Origin: a virus
Virus record (IMG/VR): IMGVR_UViG_3300045107_000043
Coordinates: 1 to 42,409 of that record
Reading direction: 5' to 3' (one strand)
DNA: 42,409 nt
Part shown: positions 15,201 to 23,583 of the stretch, in pieces
How the letters are laid out: each line of letters begins with the position of its first letter
How positions within the stretch are numbered: position 1 is the first letter of the stretch
Translations under genes and position numbers: made by a program
The notes under the pieces: generated by a model
Told to the model about the DNA's origin: nothing
The model's database searches: none
The model's input: the letters and a program-made list of their open reading frames with translations, nothing else

Positions 15201-18200
15201 TCATGGCTGAAGATCGGCGGCACCGCTTTTGGCAACGCCTTCAGCACATCCTCGCCATAAGTCTGCACCAGCCATGCCGTGTCGAGCTTGGCGCGGATCG
15301 GCTCGGCGTCGGGCATGTCGAGCAGCTTGCCGGTCCTGAGCAGGTGCAGGGCGCGGAATTCCGGCCGACGGTTGATGCGCTCGGTGACATCGGCGCGAAC
15401 CCCGCGATCCTCGTCCCGCCACCATGCCGTCCGCGCCTGCCGGATCGTTTGCATTGTGCGATAAAGCAGCGCGTCGAATGCAGCATCACGCGCGCCCTGA
15501 GCCGCTTCGCGATAGGCCGCGAACTCCGCTTCCGTCATGTTGGCGTCGGCGGCCGATTTGAACAGTTCGGCCATCTGCTGCTTCTCGCGCGCCGCGGCGA
15601 TCTCCTCGTCGGTCGCGATCATCCGCTCCATCACCTCGCGAATTTCGGGCGTGATCGGCGAGCGGAGATTCTGGACGACCTTGTAGATTTGCAGCAGCCA
15701 GGACCGGAACGTGTCGAACACACGCCGGAGCGCAGTAGAGGGCGCTTTCCCTTCCATGAGGAAGCGCTCGAAACCGCGCGCCCAGAGCTCGTGGGCTTCG
15801 ACGGGGATCGCGCCGTCGTCGCTGATCGGGTGACCGTTAGCAGCGAACCACGCCTGAACCGTCGCCCAGTCCTGTCCACCGTCCTGCCTTAATTCCTCAA
15901 GCGTGATGTGTCCGAACTCGTGGGCGAAGGTCGAGAGGTTCGAGCTTTCGAACAGCTGGATGATGCTCTTGCCATCGGCGAAAGTGACGGAGCCGCGCGG
16001 CATGTCGCCGAAGGTTTGTTCGTAGGTGCGCGGAATGCTGTCCGTCAGTTCCGGGCGCTCTGTCCTCAGCCAGTCACGAACTGCTTCGAGCCCTTGCTGG
16101 AGAAGCTCGTTATACCGCTCCGCGTCTATTTCCGTTGCGACATGTTCGCCTTCGTCCTCAATGTCGTCGACGACGCTATCGAAGCGAATCGTCTTATCCG
16201 CGCCATGACGGTCGGGATGGTCGGAGAAGCGCAGCTTGAAACCGTCGCCTTCAAAAAACCCATCTTCGTCGAGAACCTCGATGTTGACGTAGCGCGAAGC
16301 AGATTGATTGCTTGCGCCAAATTGAACTTCCAGCCCATCAACACCCTTGAGGGCTGAGATCAGGTCGTCCGCAAGCGCGCTTGACAATTCCGGGTAATTG
16401 GCGAAGCGAAGCACTCGCTCTGGCGTCTGAAACAGAGCCCCGCTGCTCTGCTCCTGCTGATACTGCGCCACCGCGTCCCTGATCTGCTTCGGCGTCGCCT
16501 TGTCGCCATCCAGTCCGCGCGATTCCAGCAGCCCGCGCAAATCTTCCGCCGCGGCGCGCATATCCACGGTCGCGCTTGTGTCCGTCTCGGCGTGGCGCGC
16601 ATTGCCTCGCAATTCCTCGCCGATAGCATCGAGCAGCGTGTTCACATCAGGGCGCTCAGTCAGGCCGGGAAAATAACCGGCCTCCCATGCCGCCTGTGCG
16701 AGCGCGTCGGGCGTATTCTGGTTCGCCGTGCCGAACGCCGCCATCTGGTCGCGCGTGGACTCGCGCAGGAGCTTGCGCCTGCCGGGACGGCCGCGGTGCC
16801 ATTCATTGCCGCCCATGGCCGCGATATCGCCGCCGCGATCCTCATTGCCGCCCTTCGCTGCAATCCATTCCAGCAGCGACGGCCCGCGCTTCGCGGTCGA
16901 CGCCTTGCCGCCGCGCATCGCCGCAATCACAAGGTCGAGTTGGTCCGCCGCCACCGCAGGGGCCAGCCCTTCCGGCAGCACCCGCCTGATCTCAATCTTG
17001 TCCGCTTCCGTGCCGGTCAGTTCCTGCCCCAGCCGCGCAGCGCGCGTCGCATAGCGGGCAGCGACGAGCTCGGCATTCACCAGCGCCGCGTCGGGCGTGT
17101 AACCGGCCTGCATCAATCTATCGCGAACGGACTCGACGATCTTCTGTCGCGGCTCCATCGCAGCGCGGTCGGCTTCCATCTGGGCTGCCATTTCCGCGCC
17201 CATTTTTTCGAGTTCCGCCGCCTTGTCGCGCTCAAACGCTTCCGCTTCTGACAGCGACATACCGCCAGGCGTCACCCGAACCTCCGGCCTGATCGCCTCC
17301 CATGCCGGCGTTCCCGCGAGATGCGCAGCCGCCTGAGCCGTTGGAACGACGACATCCCCACCCGTCGCAAGCCCCTGATCGATCTCGTCGGAATAGCTGC
17401 CCCAGAACGGATCGCTCGAATAATCAATGTCGTGCGACTGGAAATATTCGACCAGCTTGTCCGCGGGAACGAACAGCTTTTCCGCCGGCGAGCCTTGGGC
17501 CAGCCGCTCGATCAGCGACGCGAACGCTTCCGGATCGCGTTGGCGGACCTTGGACTCAGCGGCGGCGTCCATCACCTGCGCGACGGTCTGCGCCGCTTCC
17601 GCCGCGCGCGTCTGCTCGGCTTCCCGCACGTTCAGGCGAGACGCCGCTGTATTCAGAGCGCCGCCAGCCCCGCCCATGACTGCAACCGAGACGGCCGTCG
17701 TGCGAAGGTCGGCAGGCAGTTCGTTCCAGAAGTCGCCCCACGTCTTGTCCGGATTGGCGATCGCCACGTCGGTCGCATTCTGGGCGATCGTCGTCGCCAG
17801 TTCGCTCGGCAATTCCCGTCCAAGAAACCCGGCAAGGAACGGCTTCAAGCCGATCTTGCCGAGCTTGTTGACCAGGAATCCCATCGGCAGGACTTCGCCA
17901 GCGGCCTCCGCCCCGCCTTCAAGGCCCGCGCCAAGCGTCGCCTGCCCTGGCGTTGCGCCACGCGAGCGATATTTCGCGTAAACGGGAAGGCCCTGCTGCA
18001 ACCCGGCCATTGCGATTGCCGGGGTGGGATTGGCGGTCGCGATGCTCGCCACAATCCCCGGCGTCATCTGTGCAAACGACGAGACTCCGCTGTAAACGTC
18101 GCGCGCCCACCACGACTTAAACGCCGGAGCGGCGGCGTCTGATCTCGCCACAGAACGCTGGTAGGCGGTTTGCGCGTTCTGCTGCCCGAAATCTCCCAAG

Positions 18201-18718
18201 CGCGGCACGCCGGGGGCCGAACGCGGAGCGGCGTCGGGGAAAAAATCAGCCGCCACCGACCGCAGCCCCTGGAGCGCCTGAACGCCGCCTTCGTAGAAAG
18301 AAGCTCCAATTCCGCGCAGATAGTTGCCGAAGGTTGGCTTCGGGGCCGGGACAGCCGTCAGACTCCCGCTGCTGGCCTGCCTCCAATAGCGCGCGTTCTT
18401 TTCGAGAGCGTCCAGATCATCTTTGGCAACCGCCGCATTGCGCGGTTCGCCCAAGAAGTCGGCAATACGCGGGTCGCGGTCCATCAGCGTCTTGAACCGC
18501 CGCAGCCGTGCTTCGCGTTCGACCGTGTCCAGATTGCGCTCGACCGTCTCCGCCGGCAGACCCATCTGACGCGACAGACGATTTGCCTTGCCCGCCTGAT
18601 CCGGGTTGCCGGGCTGATACAAGGACGCGGCCGCGCGCGCCTGCGCCTGCTGCCTGAGCCAGTCGTCGAGCGGGTCGGTGTTAGCGCCAGGAGCGAGATA
18701 CTGGTCGAGAGGGTCCAT
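12230..18718 (-). CDS. Giant internal virion protein with HEFGH motif and C-terminal polyvalent-protein domain
   Basis: A 2162-residue protein, by far the largest here. The N-terminus, MDPLDQYLAPGANTDPLDDW, is polar; residues of about 230-290 (IASIATANPTPAIAMAGLQQ) are small and hydrophobic. Near residues 925-940 STFAHEFGHITLEEL contains HExxH, the zinc-protease signature. Long charged helical regions follow. The last 400 residues (DRVVVIPTWIGAYNKAL, EDAIYAADKAIRQSQGAGAA, FFKLTTMFYSYLSAVYQRQR) resemble the C-terminal domains of large polyvalent phage proteins. Position and size suggest a protein ejected into the host with the DNA, like the large T7 internal proteins. It is coupled to the M23 protein by ATGA. 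Confidence 0.72.
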   Translation of the reverse strand: MDPLDQYLAPGANTDPLDDWLRQQAQARAAASLYQPGNPDQAGKANRLSRQMGLPAETVERNLDTVEREARLRRFKTLMDRDPRIADFLGEPRNAAVAKDDLDALEKNARYWRQASSGSLTAVPAPKPTFGNYLRGIGASFYEGGVQALQGLRSVAADFFPDAAPRSAPGVPRLGDFGQQNAQTAYQRSVARSDAAAPAFKSWWARDVYSGVSSFAQMTPGIVASIATANPTPAIAMAGLQQGLPVYAKYRSRGATPGQATLGAGLEGGAEAAGEVLPMGFLVNKLGKIGLKPFLAGFLGRELPSELATTIAQNATDVAIANPDKTWGDFWNELPADLRTTAVSVAVMGGAGGALNTAASRLNVREAEQTRAAEAAQTVAQVMDAAAESKVRQRDPEAFASLIERLAQGSPAEKLFVPADKLVEYFQSHDIDYSSDPFWGSYSDEIDQGLATGGDVVVPTAQAAAHLAGTPAWEAIRPEVRVTPGGMSLSEAEAFERDKAAELEKMGAEMAAQMEADRAAMEPRQKIVESVRDRLMQAGYTPDAALVNAELVAARYATRAARLGQELTGTEADKIEIRRVLPEGLAPAVAADQLDLVIAAMRGGKASTAKRGPSLLEWIAAKGGNEDRGGDIAAMGGNEWHRGRPGRRKLLRESTRDQMAAFGTANQNTPDALAQAAWEAGYFPGLTERPDVNTLLDAIGEELRGNARHAETDTSATVDMRAAAEDLRGLLESRGLDGDKATPKQIRDAVAQYQQEQSSGALFQTPERVLRFANYPELSSALADDLISALKGVDGLEVQFGASNQSASRYVNIEVLDEDGFFEGDGFKLRFSDHPDRHGADKTIRFDSVVDDIEDEGEHVATEIDAERYNELLQQGLEAVRDWLRTERPELTDSIPRTYEQTFGDMPRGSVTFADGKSIIQLFESSNLSTFAHEFGHITLEELRQDGGQDWATVQAWFAANGHPISDDGAIPVEAHELWARGFERFLMEGKAPSTALRRVFDTFRSWLLQIYKVVQNLRSPITPEIREVMERMIATDEEIAAAREKQQMAELFKSAADANMTEAEFAAYREAAQGARDAAFDALLYRTMQTIRQARTAWWRDEDRGVRADVTERINRRPEFRALHLLRTGKLLDMPDAEPIRAKLDTAWLVQTYGEDVLKALPKAVPPIFSHERSTDVDAIAEMVGFRTGDEMVRTLIGLEQRQAELRAEGDKRSVKQRLIDEETAAEMRDRHGDPLNDGSIEEEALAAVLNERQGEVIASELRALQRKRRSDAPPTPYSLAKEWAARTIREGLVVDVASPAAVQRYARAAAKAAKEAEAAILKGDVDETYRQKQRQMLNAALVSEARKAGEAVDAAVARLGKLAKRATIKSVDQGYLDQAHALLEQVEFRNRSQASLDRQESFAEWARERQAEGHDVVVPESFAESLGTTHWSRLSVENLLGLDETVKQIIHLGRLKQKLIDGQEEREFNAVVDEAVASASQLPPRPPSDLMDPSWRDRFKAGVADADAALLKLETIFDWLDGGNSDGVFNRIAFRPIAEAQTREQDMFADYSKRLTEALASVDAKTLRRWSDHVTVPELVNRETGNPLTFSRQQLVSMALNMGNEGNAQRLADGYGWNEAAILDVLNRELSAEEWGYVQKVWDIIDGLWPEIEAMEKRLNGVAPEKVAARPLETGAGTLRGGYFPAVYDSTRDYRAEANAGRESDLFEAKYTRATTVASATKDRLEKVSRPILLDLGVIQRHVGEVIHDITHREAVMNAHKFLSHPRVMKAVDETLGPAMRKQFRPWLKHVANSWAIEKAGNEGLGKFFSKLRTNATVVGMGFRLSTMLTQIAGYSNSFEVVGATWVSAAVAQTSRHPVETFNFVMQRSGEVRHRMDTLDRDINSGIKRLAGKTGRLSAAKRFAFHGIGYMDRVVVIPTWIGAYNKALAGGATEEDAIYAADKAIRQSQGAGAAKDLAAVQRGTGKYGEFFKLTTMFYSYLSAVYQRQRTLGRDVRAMSSRDLPGLMARAWWLVIVPPLLSEMLANRGPDDDEDWGWWAFKQMLFQSLGAFPGIRDVARPIWDELAGNKAFDYQLSPVQRAGQSLVQVAGDAHNIATGDETRHATKDVLEAAGYWTGLVPGQVAAATQFLVDVGHGDADPQTVSDWYEGLTTGRLSDDHR

Positions 18719-20844
18719 CAGTTCCAGAATCCGGGCTGACCGCGGAAGCGGAGATAAGTCTGGGCGATCGTGCTTTCGTCGGGAGCCCGGCCGGTCTGCC
18801 TGCGATAGCTGTCAATGATCCGATCGCGCGCCGTATTAGGAACAGCCACGCGATAAGCGCCGTCAGCCTTGAAGCGCGGCATCTCGACCGTCTTGTCTCC
18901 AAACCAGCCCGGCTTCGTCACCTTGACGTTGAGCACGGCGCTATCGAACGCGGCCTTGATCTCATCGTCCGTGGGCTGGCGCTTGCCGCCGGTAACAGCA
19001 TTGAGCGTGCCCCGCATCGTTTCGAAGATGCGCATGGCATCGGCTCGAGCTTCCGGATCGCGCGCCTTGCCCTTGCTTTCGCCCAGGTCCAGCCCGAGGT
19101 CAGGAGCGGCTCGGTTGATCTGCCCCCAGATGCGCGAGTGATCGGCCGCCTCCGGAACCTTCTTGCGCTCTTTCGCCTGCTGGACAGCGAGGGATTCGAA
19201 CTCCGCTGGCGTCAACTGGTCCTTGAACAGCCGCAAATCGGTCGCCGCAAACTGGTCAGGATTATAAGCGGCCATCAGATTGAGAGTGAGAGCGGCAGTG
19301 CCGTTAGCGACGGGCGCGGACGGCTTCGCATTCGCCGCGGCCTGATCGCGCAACCGCAGCCGTGTGTCGGGAGGCAGCGCTTCCCACAAGGAGCCGAGCT
19401 GCGATGGCGAGGTGAATTTGCCGCCCCTGCTTTCGATCTCGTCGATCTTGTCCAGCGCCGCTCGCTCCGCATCCCGCTCGCGCCGGGCGAGCAGCGTTTC
19501 GTCGCGCTGCACCCGGCGTTCGATTTCCCGCTTCATGCGCTCCGTCGCCTCGGGCGACAGACCCCGCTCCGCCGCAACGCGATCAGCGCGGGCGAGAAGC
19601 GTGTTCAAGTCATGCGTCTGCGGCGACTGAGCGACGCGGCCGACCAGCGCCTTGGGATCGGTCGCCTTGCCGTCCTGAAGCACTTCCCAATGAAGATGAG
19701 GGCCGGTGGAGCGGCCAGTCATCCCTACCTTGCCGATCATGGTGTCCGGCGTCACCCGATCGCCGTCCTGAACCGACGTGGAACCAAGATGCATGTAGCG
19801 GGAGACAATGCCGCTGCCGTGATCAATCGTGACCGTCAGCCCGCCCTTCTCGCTTCGGCTGACGCGCGCTGTTCCCGGCGCAGTCGAGAACACCGGGGAA
19901 CCGGCAGGCGCTGGCATGTCCACACCCTTGTGCGAACCATAGTCCCGGCCTGCCCCGAACTGCCCACCCGGAACCGGCGTCCGCCCTGCCCCCCGCAAGG
20001 GATCGGCATAGTTGATGCTGTTCCCCTCTTGCGCGGTGGCGACGCCCATCACTTCATCAGCGAGCCCCCTCGCCTCGCGTGCCTGCAACGGCTCTTTCAG
20101 CGCCGCCACGATCTTCGCTTCGTCCGCCGCACCGATCCTGTCCTTGTTCTTTTCAAGATAGGACTGAGCGCCGGAAACATCGTCGGCATCGATCATATTG
20201 AGCGCGACGGAGGCGTGGATGCTGCTTTCGTAGCGAAACTCTTCTGCGGACGTGCGCGCCGCATCCCAGCCCTGTTGCTTTGCGAGGGCGCGAATTTCGC
20301 CTTTCCCGGTTTCGATTTCGGTGCGACGCTCTTGGTCGCTTGCAGCCGCTACCGCGTTCTCCGCCGATGTGACCTGACGCGCGCGAGCTGCATCTTCGGT
20401 GGCCTTCGCCATCTGACTGGTCAGGTGGGTGTCGAAGTCGGACAGGGTGATGGTCCGGCGCTGCTCGATCGACTGCCGCAGGATTTCCTTCATGCGCGGC
20501 GTCGTCGCCTTGGCGAGCACTGTCTTGCTCAGTTCGTCCAGCGCCTTGTCGGCATTCGGGCGTTCCGTCCCGGCGTTGAGCCCTTGCGTGGCGAGGAAGT
20601 TCGTCTTGATCGTCCGCGCCGCGTTCGACCATTCGAGATCGAGATTTTTCGCTCCCGCCGTGTCGAGCTGCTGATTGATTTTGTCCTGCTCTTCGGCGAC
20701 CTGCGCCCCGATCTTCCCCAGCCGCTCGACGCTGCGGCCGACCATCTCCGCGCCCTCGCCAAAATCGGCGGGACGGAAGCGAGCGTCCGGCGAGCCCCGC
20801 TCGCGGACCTGATTTTCGTTGAGGATGGGAACGACAGGCATCAA
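18718..20844 (-). CDS. Internal virion protein with M23 peptidase domain
   Basis: A 708-residue protein with a long helical N-terminus and an M23 (LytM-type) endopeptidase domain at about residues 295-400: GSHKGVDMPAPAGSPV supplies H305 and D309, and GRSTGPHLHWEV supplies the HxH pair at 383-385, with SRYMHLGS between. These are the zinc ligands and catalytic residues of the family. It would open peptidoglycan locally during DNA entry. The rest is helical and probably structural. ATGA overlaps link it to both neighbours. Confidence 0.82.
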   Translation of the reverse strand: MMPVVPILNENQVRERGSPDARFRPADFGEGAEMVGRSVERLGKIGAQVAEEQDKINQQLDTAGAKNLDLEWSNAARTIKTNFLATQGLNAGTERPNADKALDELSKTVLAKATTPRMKEILRQSIEQRRTITLSDFDTHLTSQMAKATEDAARARQVTSAENAVAAASDQERRTEIETGKGEIRALAKQQGWDAARTSAEEFRYESSIHASVALNMIDADDVSGAQSYLEKNKDRIGAADEAKIVAALKEPLQAREARGLADEVMGVATAQEGNSINYADPLRGAGRTPVPGGQFGAGRDYGSHKGVDMPAPAGSPVFSTAPGTARVSRSEKGGLTVTIDHGSGIVSRYMHLGSTSVQDGDRVTPDTMIGKVGMTGRSTGPHLHWEVLQDGKATDPKALVGRVAQSPQTHDLNTLLARADRVAAERGLSPEATERMKREIERRVQRDETLLARRERDAERAALDKIDEIESRGGKFTSPSQLGSLWEALPPDTRLRLRDQAAANAKPSAPVANGTAALTLNLMAAYNPDQFAATDLRLFKDQLTPAEFESLAVQQAKERKKVPEAADHSRIWGQINRAAPDLGLDLGESKGKARDPEARADAMRIFETMRGTLNAVTGGKRQPTDDEIKAAFDSAVLNVKVTKPGWFGDKTVEMPRFKADGAYRVAVPNTARDRIIDSYRRQTGRAPDESTIAQTYLRFRGQPGFWN

Positions 20845-21347
20845 GGAGCCTTGCGGAACTTGCTAACCTGGCTCGCCCCGCCCAGCGCCGTACCCGCCAC
20901 GTCAAAGGCGGTCGCGACCAGCGCCTGGCTGGCCCCCGTCCGCTTCGCCGCAGCGCCGGAACGGTAGTTGGCCGCGTCGATTTCGTAGCCTTTCACCTCG
21001 TTCGCGGTGTTGTCGTAAATCGTGCGCGTATCTTCCGCGCCGATCATGGCCGTGTCCTGCTGGACCTGAAGCGCGGAGCCGAACGACGTGTCGAGCCCGT
21101 TTGCGGCCATCGCCGCTTGCTGCCGGCCTTTGATTTGCGCGAGTTGGCGCTGATAGCGCTGCGCTTCGCGAACGCCTCGGTCCTGCGCTTCGGATGCCTG
21201 TTGCGAGGCAAGCCTGGCGTTCTGGTCGGCTACCTGCGCTTCATAGCGCATCTGGTTCGCCTTCGCAGTGCCGGCGTAAATCTGGCCCGCAGCCGTAACA
21301 ACGGTTGAGGCGACGACGAGAGGCACAAGCGCCTGAGGTCCGCACAT
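20841..21347 (-). CDS. Internal virion protein, T7 gp14-like
   Basis: A 168-residue protein beginning MCGPQALVPLVVASTVVTAA, a hydrophobic start, then a long Ala/Gln-rich helical region (DQNARLASQQASEAQDRGVR, QLAQIKGRQQAAMAANGLD). The MCGP start, length and place beside the M23 internal protein resemble the small internal core proteins of T7-like phages, which form part of the channel used for DNA ejection. Confidence 0.65.
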   Translation of the reverse strand: MCGPQALVPLVVASTVVTAAGQIYAGTAKANQMRYEAQVADQNARLASQQASEAQDRGVREAQRYQRQLAQIKGRQQAAMAANGLDTSFGSALQVQQDTAMIGAEDTRTIYDNTANEVKGYEIDAANYRSGAAAKRTGASQALVATAFDVAGTALGGASQVSKFRKAP

Positions 21348-21350
21348 ATC

Positions 21351-21749
21351 CTAACGCCCCATACTGAAGGCGAAGAACTCCACGCCCCCGGCGGACATGA
21401 TCACCTCCTCTCGCACTTCGAACCCCCATCGACGCAAAAGGCGGATGGCAGGCCGGTTGAAACTCCCCACTAGGTTCGAAAGCCGGGGCGTTGAATCAAG
21501 CATGGCGCGAAGAATGCGCGGCCCCCACGCCACCATCTCGCGGCCGTGCCGATAGACCTCATCCGTGCCCAGGAACCACGGCGTGCCCTCGCCGCTGATC
21601 GCCGACTCCACGACGAGCCCCATCATCGCTTCGGGGCGCCCGTCCACCTTCGCGGTCCAGCACATCTCGGACGCGATCAGGCCGAGCCGCAGCGACTGCT
21701 TCGGGGTGCGCCCCAGCCCAATGCATTCGCGCCGGTCAGCCTCGCGCAT
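21351..21749 (-). CDS. GNAT-like phage protein (T7 gp13-like)
   Basis: A 132-residue protein from ATG 21749. It resembles the acetyltransferase-like protein encoded next to the internal virion genes of T7-like phages (MREADRRECIGLGRTPKQSL, VVESAISGEGTPWFLGTDEV, SNLVGSFNRPAIRLLRRWGF). The same frame stays open and looks natural for about 24 more residues upstream (TSRVDLVPASAAHIGTIATR) but has no ATG, GTG or TTG there; an ATT at 21819-21821 would be needed. The present start may therefore be too short. Its role in the particle is unclear. Confidence 0.6.
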   Translation of the reverse strand: MREADRRECIGLGRTPKQSLRLGLIASEMCWTAKVDGRPEAMMGLVVESAISGEGTPWFLGTDEVYRHGREMVAWGPRILRAMLDSTPRLSNLVGSFNRPAIRLLRRWGFEVREEVIMSAGGVEFFAFSMGR

Positions 21750-21795
21750 CCGGGTTGCGATCGTCCCGATATGCGCGGCGCTCGCCGGGACGAGA

Positions 21796-23583
21796 TCAAC
21801 CCTTGACGTGCGGATCGTAATACACCCCCGTCACCAGCATCGGCAGCGGATCTGACGATTTCACCACCACCTGCACGCCGCCCGTCGTGCGTGGCGGAAG
21901 CGTGACTTCGATGTTCCCCGTCTTGAGCGCGTTGGGATCACCCAAGTCCTCGTTGAAGCGCGGCTTCGGGGTTTCAAGCTGATCCTCTGACGGCCCCACC
22001 TGAATGCCGCGCGTGTTCACGACTCGCACGATAGCCTTCGCGGCTTGCTGCGGCTTGGCGATCGTCCAGCCCGTATTCGTCTGCATCGCAAGCGGCAGCG
22101 TCTCGATCAGCGCGTCATAGGGCAGTCCCACCGTCGCCTTTGAAGCTTCGAAGGGAAGCGTCACACGTCCGCCCGACACGACAAGACCTGACACAACCTT
22201 CGCATCCGCCAAGACGGCGACCGAGCGGCCTTCGAGATGCCAGAGATTGGTCAACAGCGCTTGCGGCGTATCGAAGCTGTAGGAGCGGGCGCAATCGGCG
22301 AAACAGCAATCCGCCTGGTCCTCCCACTTCGCCGAGGCCATGCGCTCGATGAACAGCCGCTCAGCGCCGCCGATCGTGCGCCACACTGTCAGGTAAAGCC
22401 GATCTTCTCCGTTCTCGGAAATGACAGCGACGCTTTCCACGAGACCATCGGTCTCGCACAGCGTCCAGCCCCAGACCTGCTGCTCTTCCTCCCAAGTGAA
22501 GCACAACAGCCTGCCGTCGCTTCGCACAGCCCAGATCAGCGAGCGCGGTTCCTGGGCATAGGCCCAGCCCTTGATGTCGAAGCCGGTGAAAAGGTGCGGC
22601 GAGAAGATCGTGACGTCGTTCGTTGGATAACCGTCCTTCTCGAAGGAATAGCCGATCGCGCGCACGGCCGAGCCGACGCTCTGCTTGTAGAACGCGACCG
22701 TATCCACGATCAGCGGCCCGAGCCGCGCGCAGCCGCGGCCGTTCTGCCGGCGCGTCGTGATGTTGGTCGGAGTGAGATAGTCCTCCTGCCCGCCCGTTAC
22801 CTTAAAGATCGCGTCGGAGGTCATCGCCAGGAGATTATCGACCGAGGCGAGCTGATTGACCGAATTGACCCTTCCCGCGACCAGGGCGAATGAGAGTGCG
22901 TCGTCGGCCTTTAGCGGGCGCGACGTGTCCATGTTCTCATAGTCGCCCGAGCGCGAGGCCCACACGCCGTTCGGCTTAGCCTTGGTCCGTCCCCACACAA
23001 GCCGCTGCTCGAAAAAGCTGACCGTCGAAGGATAGTTGCCCGCCCCTCCGAACGGATTTTCGCCGATCGGGGGCCCATCGGTATAGTCGGGGCCTATATT
23101 CACGTCCTGAAACGACGTGTTTGGGGTCGATCCGATATAGCCGAAATCGAGCGAGCCGTCATTCGCCTTGAAGACGCGATAACGATCAGCCCCGGCAACT
23201 GCCGACCAGTTGATGGTGATGTAGTTCTTCTTGAGGCTCAGGTCGGTTGTGGCGGTTACGGTCGCGCTGGCCCGGCTCTCTTGGCCCGTCGCTGCGTCAA
23301 TCGCTGTCACGCAATAGGAAGGTGTGCGCGGGAAATAGCTGTCGCCGCTGACAACGGTGTTTCCTGTCGTCGCCGTCGCCGAGACCCCGGTCGGAGCGGC
23401 ATTCGTGGGGCCGAAGGTCAGCGTGACGAACGACCAGTCCGTGTGCCCGGCACGCACCAGCTTCGTGGGCGCATAGTTCAGGTGCGCCAGATACATCACA
23501 TCGGCCGACTGCTCGAAATCGAGCTCGTCGAGATCGACGCCGTTATAAGGCGTTCCAACCTTGTAGAGCCGCGCCACGGTCAT
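21796..23583 (-). CDS. Tail nozzle protein, main part
   Basis: A 595-residue protein rich in beta strands. VGTPYNGVDLDELDFEQSAD and VMYLAHLNYAPTKLVRAGHT are the pattern of the phage tail nozzle/stabilisation family (T7 gp12 or P22 gp10 role). A fibronectin-like segment (ATGQESRASATVTATTDLSL, INWSAVAGADRYRVF) is inserted near residues 90-140. It starts inside an ATGA overlap with the upstream gene, which carries what appears to be the N-terminal domain of the same protein. The product would close the tail below the adaptor. Confidence 0.75.
   Translation of the reverse strand: MTVARLYKVGTPYNGVDLDELDFEQSADVMYLAHLNYAPTKLVRAGHTDWSFVTLTFGPTNAAPTGVSATATTGNTVVSGDSYFPRTPSYCVTAIDAATGQESRASATVTATTDLSLKKNYITINWSAVAGADRYRVFKANDGSLDFGYIGSTPNTSFQDVNIGPDYTDGPPIGENPFGGAGNYPSTVSFFEQRLVWGRTKAKPNGVWASRSGDYENMDTSRPLKADDALSFALVAGRVNSVNQLASVDNLLAMTSDAIFKVTGGQEDYLTPTNITTRRQNGRGCARLGPLIVDTVAFYKQSVGSAVRAIGYSFEKDGYPTNDVTIFSPHLFTGFDIKGWAYAQEPRSLIWAVRSDGRLLCFTWEEEQQVWGWTLCETDGLVESVAVISENGEDRLYLTVWRTIGGAERLFIERMASAKWEDQADCCFADCARSYSFDTPQALLTNLWHLEGRSVAVLADAKVVSGLVVSGGRVTLPFEASKATVGLPYDALIETLPLAMQTNTGWTIAKPQQAAKAIVRVVNTRGIQVGPSEDQLETPKPRFNEDLGDPNALKTGNIEVTLPPRTTGGVQVVVKSSDPLPMLVTGVYYDPHVKG

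Noticed and set aside
14360-15892. Long forward frame opposite the giant virion gene (also 19138-20967, 10344-11927, 28288-29367)
   Set aside because: Long antisense frames are expected in GC-rich DNA; their products are rich in Arg and Ala, lack domains, and oppose well-supported genes.
21491-21499. Fifth TTGATTCAA copy as a promoter
   Set aside because: It is inside the GNAT-like gene, codes for LDS, and has no matching second half after 14 bases.
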